The notes below the pieces were generated by a model that ran no database searches, was not told the origin of the DNA, and saw only the letters and a program-made list of their open reading frames with translations. Of a DNA stretch of 64,000 bases, positions 54,120 through 64,000 are shown piece by piece (position 1 is the first letter of the stretch; every line of letters starts with the position of its first letter). Location: NCBI GenBank assembly GCA_012861695.1, contig JAAOOA010000066.1, forward strand, positions 1,762,419 through 1,826,418, read 5' to 3'. Source of the stretch: Trematomus loennbergii. Lineage: Eukaryota > Chordata > Actinopteri > Perciformes > Nototheniidae. Position numbers and translations under genes: made by a program.

Positions 54120-56052
54120 GGAAGTTTACAACCGCACACTCAATGAAGCGGAAATAGAAATACGTCATCCCGTGCAACTACCGAATATACATCCATGATG
54201 TACAGTCCTATCTTTTTTTGTTCCTATTTTGAATGATGAACAAAGACTACCGCCTCTGTTGGTATGGAGTGTGATTTCCTCTCCCGCAGACAAAGAAGGT
54301 ACGTGCAATCACGAACGTGATAAGTGCTACTTTTTGCTTTTTGTCTCGGCACAGGTGTTGCAACATTCGGTCTTCGTCCTTACTACTTCAGATACTTCAG
54401 TCCAGATTTTAGGACCACATTTTCACAATATGTGTCCTGTAACTAAATTGAATAGAAGCTGGAATGATAGTAAGTTTACTGACTGAAGCCCACAATCAAT
54501 GCCATAAATGTGAGTGTTTCCAGTATCTCTAATAAGCATGACGAGATATAGGGCTTTAAATATTGTTACATACTGTATATCGGCGAAGCTATAAGATATA
54601 CTGTCTGTTGTGTAGAAGTAAAACCGGTGATGTAAGTTGACCAACCAATAATGTGAGATTCCTTTTTTGAAGTCCTGAAATATCCCCAGAACAATTCAGA
54701 AGTATAGTGTAAACAGCTTCAATGAATCACACACACACACATCCACACACACACACGTGCAGAGTCTGTAGTCATCTCAGCGAGGCTCTGTGGGCTTCTC
54801 AGGGTTTTCTCCAGTCTTCATTACACATATAATCAGCCCTTCATCCAAGCCACACAGCAAACCACAATGTCAGCAAACTAATGATTATCCAGCAGCAGCA
54901 GAGGAAGCAATATGTTCATCTGTCAGTCAGAGACACACATCACTATTCATCACTGCAGACACACAGTAACACCAACCTCTAATATGACACATTCAGTGAG
55001 TGATGGGTTTCACACAGGACTCATTACTTGGAAGCTAAAGCTATTACACTGTATATTCAATAAATGGTTCTTAAATAAACTATCTTGACTAAACATATTA
55101 TTCATAAAATATTGCGAAGGGGTTGATAATACAAATTAGAAAGTGTTCATTTGCTCATAAAGGTTTCAAAATCGGTATAAATTAAAATAAAATAATTATA
55201 ATTCTTATGTGTTATTATTTTGTATATATTTAATAATTATATTAAAGAGTGTGACTTAAATAACAACAGTTCACATCCAAACGATAGCCAGTTAATGTAG
55301 CCTTAGAAAGATGTCTAATAGCATATACTACAAAATGAATGAACAAATCCGATAAATAAATGACCATAAACAAAAAAAACAACATGCAGCGAAGGTACCC
55401 ATGAAGAATTAGGCAGAATTGATGCAAACAGGGTTATACATTTGTTGGTCAAATTTTTCAGTCTTGCCACAACGCTGTTTTCCATTTTTTCTAAGGAATG
55501 AGCTCCATAATGTCCCGCTAAATGGCACTTCGACTTTATGCAGCATCCAGGGAAACACACCAGGAAATCCTCTTCACTCTGTCCGCTCTTCACGCCTCAC
55601 AGGGCGGACTCCTGCCACATGCTTTGGGAAATTCTGAGGTTTGAAAAATATTTGGCCTCGCAGCATTTCAACAATAGACCCACAAATGACTCTGGCATGG
55701 TTAAGCACATTAGAGTTGAGAGTATTCAATATCCTGCAAAACACTTACTTACTATGGTCTGTCAATCCTGGAGCATAAACCAGCGACAGAGGCATGTGTT
55801 TTTATTTTCTATTTGATACCAGGTATATCCCAGTGACATGATGTCTGACTGGAGATCCCATCACCAGGTGTTCTCTAGCCAACTTTTCCTTAACTTGAGG
55901 GTTTTATTTCAAAGTCTGGTGGTTTTTTACACTGGTTTCATTCCATCTCCATATTTTTCCAACTTCCAGCTTGCAGCTGGTAAATCACCAATCGTTATTT
56001 CTGATCTTGTTTGGCCTTGTTTTTAAGAATTCTTCATTGGCTTGCACCATTA
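54120..56052. other. No gene recognised
   Basis: Minor CA runs at 54728-54758. About 1.9 kb otherwise without supported features. Confidence 0.4.
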
Positions 56053-56733
56053 CCCTAGATTCCACCGGGTCCGTCTGCGCCGCGTTGCGGTTTTGGTCCG
56101 GCCTCCTCCGGCGTCATACCCTACCAGGCGCATTTCAGAAACATTTCAGAAGCGGAGCGTCTTGCCTGCCGGCTCGCAGTTTTTGTTGATTTGGGCATAT
56201 TTCCTGGACAGGCTACTTTGTACAGACAAAGTTAATAATAACTGTAATATTCCAGTTATAAACGACATGAATCAAAGATGTGTTGCTGTATTTTAGTGGT
56301 AAAAAAATGCATTCATCATCATAATTATTCTATATATATATAATTTACACAGTGCCTGTAAACCGGAGGAGAACGCTGGCATTTCTCCTCCTACTTGAAA
56401 GACTACGGAGGGATAGGGTCTGCAAAAATTAGTTTGTGTGTGTATATATATATATATATATATGCTATATATGCTCTGAAAGTTCCACTTCCTGCCTGCC
56501 CGACCTTACGTTACGGCTGCGCCGCGACAAAAATAGGATTCGATCCTAATTTTAGAGGAGCCCTGCGCCGAGCCGCTTCTGGGACGCTTCTGAGCCGTAA
56601 CGCGCCGCGTGTGGTGGAATAACACCCATTGACTAGAGTGGCCGTGAGCACCGCGGCGCAGCCGTAACGCGCCCGTAACGCGCCCGTAACGCGCCCGTAA
56701 CGCGCCGCAGACGGACCCGGTGGAATCTAGGGG
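56053..56733. mobile_element. TIR element (CCCTAGATTCCACCGGG family)
   Basis: Inverted termini CCCTAGATTCCACCGGGTCC and complement, 26 bp or longer, flanked by TA. GC-rich subterminal parts surround an AT-rich core with a (TA)n run at 56443-56462. On the right an 11-bp unit CCGTAACGCGC is repeated four times (56662-56706). Non-coding. TA flanks are compatible with Tc1/mariner- or ISL2EU-type duplication. Confidence 0.75.
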
Positions 56734-56735
56734 TA

Positions 56736-56779
56736 ACCCCTAGATTCCACTGGGTCCGTCTGCGGCGCGTTCTAGGGGT
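56736..56779. mobile_element. 43-bp minimal copy of the same TIR element
   Basis: Immediately after the full element comes CCCCTAGATTCCACTGGGTC ... GGCGCGTTCTAGGGG, followed by TA. It consists of one terminus plus the last bases of the other, like an internal-deletion footprint lying head-to-tail with the larger copy. Confidence 0.7.
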
Positions 56780-56931
56780 AGACACACTGATTTAACATTG
56801 GTATCCAATATTCTTATTTTTTCCATTGCTATATCCTAGATGTTCTTGAGCTGTAGAAAGCTGGTCCTTGCCATGCTTAATCTTGCTTTTACACTTGCCT
56901 ACACTTTTGTAAATTATACGCCTCAAGAATG

Positions 56932-57317
56932 TTAAAGGTAGGGTAGGTAAGTTTGAGAAACCGGCTCGAGATACACTTTTTGTTATATTCCATGAAATGC
57001 TCTTAACATCCGATAGCAATGAATATCTTAAGTGCTTTGACAAAAAATCCATAAAGAAATGTCATCTGTGGAAGCCGTAATACTGTAAAAAGTACGACCA
57101 ATCATTTTAGCCGGCCCGCCAAAATAACTGGATGGCCTACCTGCCTGTCAGCCTTCCATCTGTGCACAAACTTATCTCGTGCCCTCATTGGTCATGTGCG
57201 CGTTCGTGTGTGTTGGAGGAGGGGCTCTGTAAGGAAGTGGCAGATTTTCTCCGGTTGTGTATTTTCAAATTCTAGCGATCTCGAGCCGGTTTCTCAACTT
57301 ACCTACCCTACCTTTAA
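56932..57317. mobile_element. TTAA-flanked palindromic MITE, copy 3 (complete)
   Basis: TTAA at 56932-56935 and 57314-57317. Termini AGGTAGGGTAGGTAAGTTTG and complement, extending through AAACCGGCTCGAGAT. 386 bp; the best reference for copies 1 and 2. Confidence 0.92.
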
Positions 57318-58083
57318 AGCCTGATTTTGTCAAGTCTGCTGCCTTCAAGTGGAATTAGGTTGACACTGGTTGCATTTATCCTCATGATCTATGTATCTTC
57401 CTTACTGACATTCATTTTAGTGTGCCAAGTCATCCGCAAAGTCTACTGGATTGTGTCTTGTTTTTTTCTGTTTTGTTCAAATTTACCTGAAAATGGCATA
57501 TTTAAACACAGGATTAAGATAATAGGGAACACTGTCTAACCTCGAACTGGTTGGTAACCTATCCCTCATGTTGTACTGTACAGGTCATCACAGTTATTCT
57601 TTATAAAGTTTACCATTGTATTTTTCACTCTATAATAGGCGCGTTCACACCAAGTACTTTCCCACAGTAGTTCCTGAGAACTTTAGTTCATGAGAGTTCT
57701 TTTAGTTCTGACGAACTAAAGCAGATCGCGTTCACACCAAAATGAGTTCCTGGGGGTGGATTAGGCAAATGAGCCGCTGACGTCACTTCTTCTTCTTCTG
57801 CTTAGCTTTTCCTGGCAGGCCGCAAACAACTTCACGGCGAGTACAGTAGGTGGCGGTATGCACCTTAAAGTTGCAATCCGCCAAAAAACCGAGAGAAGAA
57901 GAAAAAAAACTTCCGCTTCCGCTGTATGCTTCTGTTTACCTTCCGACCTCAGTCAGACACGCTATGGAGTTGACTGAAGTTGTGGTTTTGGTGCTGAGTT
58001 ATTTAAGCCAATAACTCAGCCACAAATACAGATCGCGGTTAAGAAGCCTTAACAAAAGGACTGGACGGCGACAAGCACACGCT

Positions 58084-58421
58084 ATGGACATGTTTCGTCG
58101 TAGGACAGCTGAGGATGATGACCGTTATCACGCCCAAAGAACAGCAATGGTACGTTCAGTAAATCACATTAATACTATCTAATGTAGGATTTATGGAGTT
58201 ATGTAGGGCTAATTTGTGTCTTTGTATGTGTTCCAGATATGCGGTGCTTGATGAAGCGAAACGACTGCAACATGGACAATATCAAAATCCAGGTGGCAGC
58301 ATGTTGCGTATTGCATAACCTGTGTGAGCGTCGTGGTGATGAGTACAGGGAGGAATGGACTGCCTTACCGGCGACCCAGCTTGATGACAACCATTCATAT
58401 TTTTTTGTTTATTACAAATAA
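58084..58421 (+). pseudogene. Harbinger transposase remnant (first and last exons)
   Basis: An upstream frame MDMFRRRTAEDDDRYHAQRT ends at a GTACGT donor (58150). After a short intron with acceptor TTCCAG, the frame from 58239 reads MRCLMKRNDCN...VAACCVLHNLCERRGDEY. The block ACCVLHNLCE is the conserved C-terminal part of Harbinger (DDE_Tnp_4) transposases and includes the last acidic region. The DDE core between them has been deleted, so this cannot be active. Known Harbinger transposases need a Myb-like partner, whose remnant is at 61479-61660. Confidence 0.8.
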
Positions 58422-58944
58422 AGTAAAATATACACAAGTGTCTTGATTAAATGATTGTAGAATAAGGATTTTGGACGTTTGCCCTGCAGCCATGAATTGC
58501 ATTAAAAGCAGCAAGAAACTTTGAATTGATTTCATTTTATACACATTTATATCTGAGTAGGCAATATCAATATAATCAATTACTGTAGTACATGTCATTC
58601 ATTTATTTGTGATATAAAGTCTGTGCCTAGGTGGTGCATATTCTGGAAAATCAATTGAGAAACAAAAAGAACAATCTGAAATTGTTTAAATGACTTCTGA
58701 TTTGTCTGACCATAGGAAAGAGTTAGATAAGAAATAATACCACTAACATGTCTGTAGTATTGCACAGTAAATATGCTCAGCAGTTAACACCTTTATTATA
58801 TATCCTCCTATGTTCCCTTACTATAATTAATTAAAATATTGAACTCACAACACTGTTAATTACAAACTTAACCATTTATCTTTCTATAAATAGTGTTTGT
58901 GTTGATGGACGCCATTTTGAAATACAATTGAATGATCTTTTTCA

Positions 58945-58995
58945 AAGACACATATATGGGGTGGGACACAATAAATAAAGCTTCGCCAGGTGTCA
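58945..58995. repeat. Short fragment resembling the piggyBac interior
   Basis: GGGACACAATAAATAAAGCTTCGCCAG is close to 4927-4953 inside the piggyBac element. Too short to place firmly. Confidence 0.35.
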
Positions 58996-59172
58996 TGATG
59001 GTATCAGAATAATCACTTACATGTGATGTATAGGATGCTACACAGGTCACCATAAAGATAAAGTGTCAGGAGAAATAAGCAAGATACATTTTCTGTTTAA
59101 TCGCAATGTAGGTTCTCTTTTATTTATCAGCAGCAGATCAATAAGTGTCAGTAGTATCAAAACAATATAATA

Positions 59173-59271
59173 ACAGGGACACAACGACATCCTGACTGCA
59201 GTGGGGTTTGAACCTGTGCTCCCCTGATCCGAACACCAACGCACCAGACCACTGCACCACACGCCTCCCAA
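59173..59271 (-). mobile_element. SINE head fragment
   Basis: On the minus strand: GGAGGCGTGTGGTGCAGTGG (A box), B box GGTTCAAACCC (complement of 59203-59213), ending at ATGTCGTTGTGTCCCT. The tail half is missing. Confidence 0.85.
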
Positions 59272-60235
59272 CAAGTCATTGTACAGTTTATCAACGACGA
59301 CAAGTTTTTCTTAATTTTTGTATTGAAGGCCTGTTGGATTTAATCAGCTCGCTTAGCACTGCCAGAAGCCCAGCCTGAAAGGTATTTTGTTGCTCCACCT
59401 GGCACCATGAGCGGCTAGTCGTCCGATTCCTGGGCCTTGTGTGAATGCAGCAGCCGTTCGTCGTGCATCTCCTTGGCACGCAGGTCCTCATTCTCCTTGC
59501 TGACCATGCACGGCAGTCCATGGTGTCAAGGAAGCTGTCATCGCGTGCCCACTTTCCTAAGGTGAAATATGCAAGATACAAGATCAGTTTAATCGCAACA
59601 ACGACACAACATTGTCCAAATACCAGAAGGGGAGCAGCCCATAACAGAGAGCCCCCCACGTCAGAGTCATCACTGTGGGCGATCTCCACCTCTGAGGCCC
59701 AATCCCAAACCACTCCCTCGACCCTACCCCTCCGTGACGGAGTGAACTCCGTCTGTAGCCACACTCGCAGCTCAACGAGGCTCCCTCCTGTCAGATGGAG
59801 GGAGTAAATACAGCGGCAAGCTTTGGGACAAACTCCCCTCTCTCCGGCAGAAACAGGAAATGCCGTAACTGTATGTAACAACGGTTTCAAATCAGCTTCT
59901 CTTAGACAAAAAATGTAAATTAATAACTCAAATAAAACTCCAAACATCTTTCATTGTGTTACTTTTTTGTAAAGCTCTTTTAGTTTTAAACCTGATGTTT
60001 ATAAGCTTCTTAGTTTTTGCAACAGTCTGTAAATATACACAACTTTATAATAAAATGCACACATTTACCTTTTTCTAGACTAAACACAGGTATGATCCTA
60101 AGTTAAAAAAATATGAGGTTATCATGAGGTTGTTAACATCGCAATTTATCAGTGGATGTTTGCTGGAACTACTTTTTAACAGCGTGTTTCCTGACGGACA
60201 CACACAGCGTGACTCCGGTCAGGTAGAGACCGGTC

Positions 60236-60375
60236 TCAAGTCAGCACCGATGCAGACTCGCTGTTTGAGGGCTTGATAGCCCACTCCCCCTCCACACCTC
60301 TCCACACTCGTTGGTTTGGAACAGCACTTAATGTGGCGGACCCTCCGCGCGAACGCGCAAACGGAGGGGTAGTGT
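60236..60375. other. Unclassified GC-rich repeat-like segment
   Basis: Phrases such as ATGTGGCGGACCCTCCGCGC and GCGCAAACGGAGGGG look like a short element end and abut the SINE tail directly. No termini could be paired. Confidence 0.35.
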
Positions 60376-60377
60376 GT

Positions 60378-60490
60378 AGCATGTCGTTGTGTCCCCGAGA
60401 CACTTCACCCCAAAGTGCTCCTGTGGGGATTGCCCACAGTATTGAGTAGGTAAGCTTTGGATAAAAGCGTCTAACAAGTGACATGTAATG
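60378..60490 (+). mobile_element. SINE tail fragment
   Basis: Starts AGCATGTCGTTGTGTCCCCG and runs to ATAAAAGCGTCTAACAAGTG and ATGTAATG. The head half is missing. Confidence 0.85.
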
Positions 60491-61478
60491 ATTCAAAAAG
60501 CTTTTGGTGGCCATATTGAATAACAAACCAATGTGGTTTACTTGTTATCCACAGTTTAGCTGCTAAATGTTACCTTTACAAAGCTACGCTGAAAACACAG
60601 CAAAGTTCATATAACGGTATTAGGTTAGTTGAAACTAATATTTTTATAGTTAAACTCAACACTTTTCTTTGTGCTCCACATATCTAAATGTATAAAGTGT
60701 GTTTTCACCTCCGTTCCCTCCTGTTTGCTGCAGTATGGCAGCAGCGGTCAGGATGGGATCCTCTGTGATCAGATAGTGGTCCTGATGGTGTCCGCTGACC
60801 GGGCGCAGGCTGCCTACTCTCAGCGGGGGGGAACTGAACGTGGAAACTGTGTTTCTCTGAGGGATCCTCCATGTAGTCTGAGAAGCCTTCTGAGGAAACA
60901 AGGTCAAACTATTTAGGATAATACTATGAGAAGGAACAATGTTTAGGCAGTAAATAGAATTTCAATTACATTTCTACTTAAATGTGCAAAAATATTAGAA
61001 CATCAGTCTTTGTGGCATGCAGGTAATCAACTGTTTAAGCTTTTACCATTAACATGTAGAATGAATGTTGCAAATTACTTGAAATTATAGCAACTACAAT
61101 CTGTTGTTTACCTCTATGCATTAGCCACAGAGGTAGCATTATGTCCAGCTAGCATGCTAATTGCTAACGATATATTATCGTTTATCCCGGAGGGGAAAAC
61201 TAGTTTCTAATCCTGAGAGAAACACCTCGCCTGAAACACACGATTAGTGCCATGAGTTAGTGAAGCAAATTACAGAACATTGCACTTATTCACAAGTCAA
61301 AACGTGTTCATAGCGGGCATGGATGAGAATAGCTAGCTAGCTAGATGTTATTAGCCAGCTTGGACCTAACGTTAGCAAGTTCTACCATGGCTAGCTCGAT
61401 CTACTGAGCAAATAAAAGTACATCTAAGACCAGTATTGTGCAGATTAAAACAGTGCAGTGCATGTATTTTATTTTACC

Positions 61479-61660
61479 TTCGTAGTCGTCCCGACATGAC
61501 TTTGCCAGGTCTGCTAACTTTGCTGATCCACTGAAACTGCATGCAGTAGAAGCTTCAGAATGTGGCGCTTCGCGTCCTTCGAGTAAATCGCCAGAAGCGC
61601 AGACACATCCTCATCACTCCAATTGATTTATTTAGTGTTGCTATAATAACTGCTTTCACA
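61479..61660 (-). pseudogene. Harbinger Myb/SANT-like protein, N-terminal exon
   Basis: The minus strand reads WSDEDVSALLAIYSKDAKRH, the opening helix pattern of Myb/SANT domains in Harbinger-associated DNA-binding proteins. After a 1-base shift a second frame gives KLADLAKSCRDDYEG up to a GTAAAA donor-like site near 61479. The frameshift and the short remnant make it inactive. Its place near the right terminus, on the strand opposite the transposase, matches the family layout. Confidence 0.65.
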
Positions 61661-61949
61661 AAAGGAATCTCTTCGGATGTGCTGTCCAGCGAGGAAATAC
61701 AATGGCCGCTTACAACAAAAAATTCTGAGTCAAACGGGCGTGGTTTGCATTCCGCACAGCCAATCAGACGTAGGAACTACTTTCTCCCACGAGACCCTGC
61801 TCTGTAGCAGGGACTGAAAAGCGAGTCTCGCGAACTAAGTTGAGCTACTTTAGTTCCTGGGGCTTTTTGGTGTGAACGCAAATATATCGTAGTTCTGATG
61901 AACTATTGTGGGAAAAGTACACCAAAGTACTCCGGTGAACGCACCTAAT

Positions 61950-64000
61950 GTCTCAAAAGCTTTCAAAGAGTCTCCCCGTTCACACGTTAGAACACTATAT
62001 ATTAAGCAACAATACACCCAAAAGTCCTGGGAATGAGCTCAGAGTAATCTCTGAATGCCATGTATTGTTTAATCCTGACATTACACATGAACTGTGTCAG
62101 TGCTTGTCTATAAATAATAGCAGCAACTATGAGCCAGATAATTAAGTGTTGTTTCAGACTACCTTGAGAGCTGGATAGATTGGCATGTTGGAAAGGGCTA
62201 CGGTAGGTTCAGAATGTTTGGCAAATCAGTGCTGATACTTATAGCTGGCTTCTACATCATCTGCAAGTTCACCCACCAACCAACAATTAAGAAGAAACAG
62301 GCTCTAAACAGTCCTCTTAGTTCAACGTAAGGCCAAGTTAGAGAGCGGTGTTGAAGTATTAAACATGGCAATGTCAGATATGATATTCCACATCACAACT
62401 TAATATAAGACAGGTTCCATTGCACCAGAAATGTAACCAAATGACGTTACGATAAAACTTTATTGTCATATCAAATCTAAAATGTTTCTGGCAACACAGC
62501 AGCTCCATCTGCAACATGGAAAGAAAAAGACAAATATTAATGGTGACTTCAAGCCAATGCAACGCAAGTGGGAGCACCAAAGTCAACGTTATAGAGAAGT
62601 TTCAGAATAAAGAGTGATAATACCTTTGAACAAAAGTAAAAGTCCATCCTGTTAGTTAGTTAGTTAGTTAGTTAGTTAGAATGGAATTTCAAATTAGAAA
62701 AAAGTGTCAATATTGGCGGGGCTAAGTAATCATTATTTCATTGGCATAGCACAAGACTTTTTTCAAAAAAATGTGTTGACTTCAAATGAAGCCATCACCA
62801 CATTAGACAAGTTGTTAATTCAGTGTTTTTTAATTCACAGGCTAATTGAAAGGGAAGCGACTTACCTTCACTAAAACTCCTCTTTAAAGTCTGGATGTAG
62901 ATACAAAGAGACCGTTTTTGTAGGATGTGGCGGGAAGAAATGGTTTGCTAGTAATGAAAGCGGAGACCAAAGGCCACGCGTCATCTGTCAACAGTAGAAA
63001 ATGGCAATAGCCGCTTTTGATAGAGAATCTAAGTTCCAGTTATTCTCTAGTGAGTGAATGTAAGAGTTCATTAGCTGCAACAATCTGAATAACAGACAGT
63101 CCCTTTGTCAACAACCTGTTATCTCGAAACAAACGCCATAGTTTGTCCCATGATTTCCATTACATTGCTAGTATTTGTGTTTCCCTTTGTACGTGATGCT
63201 CTTTGAGCCCCCTCCTGCTTTAAGTGTTCCTCAGGTCGCTAATAGAGGCCTTCTGACACACAGCTGACAGAGTGGTTTAAGAGGATGCTCTTTGTTCTGC
63301 TAGTGTTGGTTTAAACATGACTCCTGTGTCTTTGTATCTCACATGGTGTTTTGCAGACAACATCACATTTCTTCTCTAGGTCTGCCACAGGTAAGGGTTA
63401 GGTTACCTTCAAACTTGAACACATACTTAAAGGTCTTCCAATTTCCAAACCCTGAAGCAGACTGTCATGTCGAAATGTTAATTAATAAATAAAAATGGAA
63501 TCATTTTTTGCATCAGCTGTCCTCCCACAATGGGCAACACCCCTACATCACTGGTGTGTGTTACTCCTATACACAGTGCTTTGTGTATTGTATTGCTCGT
63601 CTGGTACAGGCTGCTAACCATCCAAACCTACTTTGAGCAGTCCATCATCAGACAGGCACAACAAATGGTGTCTGATCCGACCCAAATAGAGTGGTGCAGG
63701 AATGAGTAGGAAAACCCAGAAATGAGTTAGCATTTTACCACCTCTGGTTACCTCATCTCAAAGTCAACGCTTATTTGAACGAGTTATTATGTCAATTTAG
63801 CTTGTCCACACTCAAATGTAATGTAAGATGATGTAGATGTTGGCCATTAGGGTTTTGTTATAGGTCCCAATTGTCAGTAGTGTTGAGCATACTTATGTGT
63901 ACTCAAGCCATGTGTTGAGGTGCACAAGGACAGTAAAGTATATTGTAGTATTCGTTTTATTATTGTAATATAGTCAAGAATAATAGGAAATCTGAAGTTT
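61950..64000. other. No gene; (GTTA)n run
   Basis: A GTTA tandem run lies at 62650-62679. No coding, terminal-repeat or RNA feature is supported in the last 2 kb. Confidence 0.5.

Larger units (their letters stand above)
57637..61946. mobile_element. PIF/Harbinger element, 4.3 kb, decayed
   Basis: Termini AGGCGCGTTCACACCAAGTA and (complement) AGGTGCGTTCACCGGAGTAC, with longer mirrored phrases (TTTCCCACAGTAGTTC; complement of GAACTATTGTGGGAAAAGTA). 3-bp duplication AAT at 57634-57636 and 61947-61949. It carries a transposase remnant on the plus strand near the left end and a Myb/SANT remnant on the minus strand near the right end, the two-gene layout of Harbinger. SINE pieces and unclassified sequence fill the middle. 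Confidence 0.88.

Noticed and set aside
59291..59947. 218-codon minus-strand frame inside the Harbinger element
   Set aside because: No domain recognised, odd composition, and it crosses sequence that looks like intron and repeat. It may contain bits of the Myb partner gene in shifted frames, but I cannot support it.
61562..61807. 81-codon plus-strand frame
   Set aside because: Antisense to the Myb/SANT-like relic of the Harbinger element and without a domain of its own.

Overview
The window looks like a piece of a ray-finned (teleost) fish genome. It is AT-rich and vertebrate-like, with long (CA)n/(GT)n microsatellites, and it is crowded with repeat families characteristic of teleosts: TTAA-flanked piggyBac/Kolobok-type elements, hAT elements with 8-bp target duplications, PIF/Harbinger elements with 3-bp duplications, a DIRS retroelement, a Gmr1-type Ty3/gypsy element and a tRNA-headed SINE. 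I found no host protein-coding exon, tRNA, rRNA or CRISPR array that I can support. Every long open frame with recognisable domains belongs to a mobile element, so the region is best read as intergenic or intronic.

Layout. 1-9.9 kb: the cut end of a PIF-like element, minisatellites, a TTAA MITE split by a 1.19-kb hAT element, a piggyBac element whose transposase remnant is split by a hAT MITE, another hAT (7129-7982) and a Harbinger-type element (8044-8892). 9.9-14.8 kb: a nearly intact Ty3/gypsy element on the minus strand, with two almost identical LTRs, a 5-bp target duplication (GTAAG) and a 1364-codon gag-pol frame in which integrase lies before reverse transcriptase. 15-27 kb: quieter sequence with an old diverged duplication, small palindromic MITEs, a Harbinger-type element (21086-21816) and a three-layer nest (hAT holding a SINE and a second hAT, 24074-25768). 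27.4-31.1 kb: a frameshifted DIRS element on the minus strand (tyrosine recombinase, RT-RNase H, gag). 31-43 kb: more hAT, PIF-like and TTAA elements.

43.7-49.1 kb holds the most unusual structure: a 5.4-kb element made of two inverted arms of about 1 kb around a short spacer. Each arm has been entered by a different transposon, so each arm serves as the empty-site reference for the other. 50-54 kb holds a decayed THAP-domain transposase (ISL2EU-like), broken by a piggyBac-like and a hAT element, with a related minus-strand exon nearby. 56-62 kb holds a TIR element with an 11-bp tandem array, a complete copy of the TTAA MITE, and a 4.3-kb Harbinger element keeping remnants of both its transposase and its Myb/SANT partner. 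The last 2 kb show no recognisable feature except a (GTTA)n run.

The genes do not form a host pathway. The only functional relationships are within elements: gag, protease, integrase, RT and RNase H of the gypsy element, and transposase plus Myb-like partner of the Harbinger element. All assignments come from reading motifs, termini and target duplications by eye; no database search was possible.
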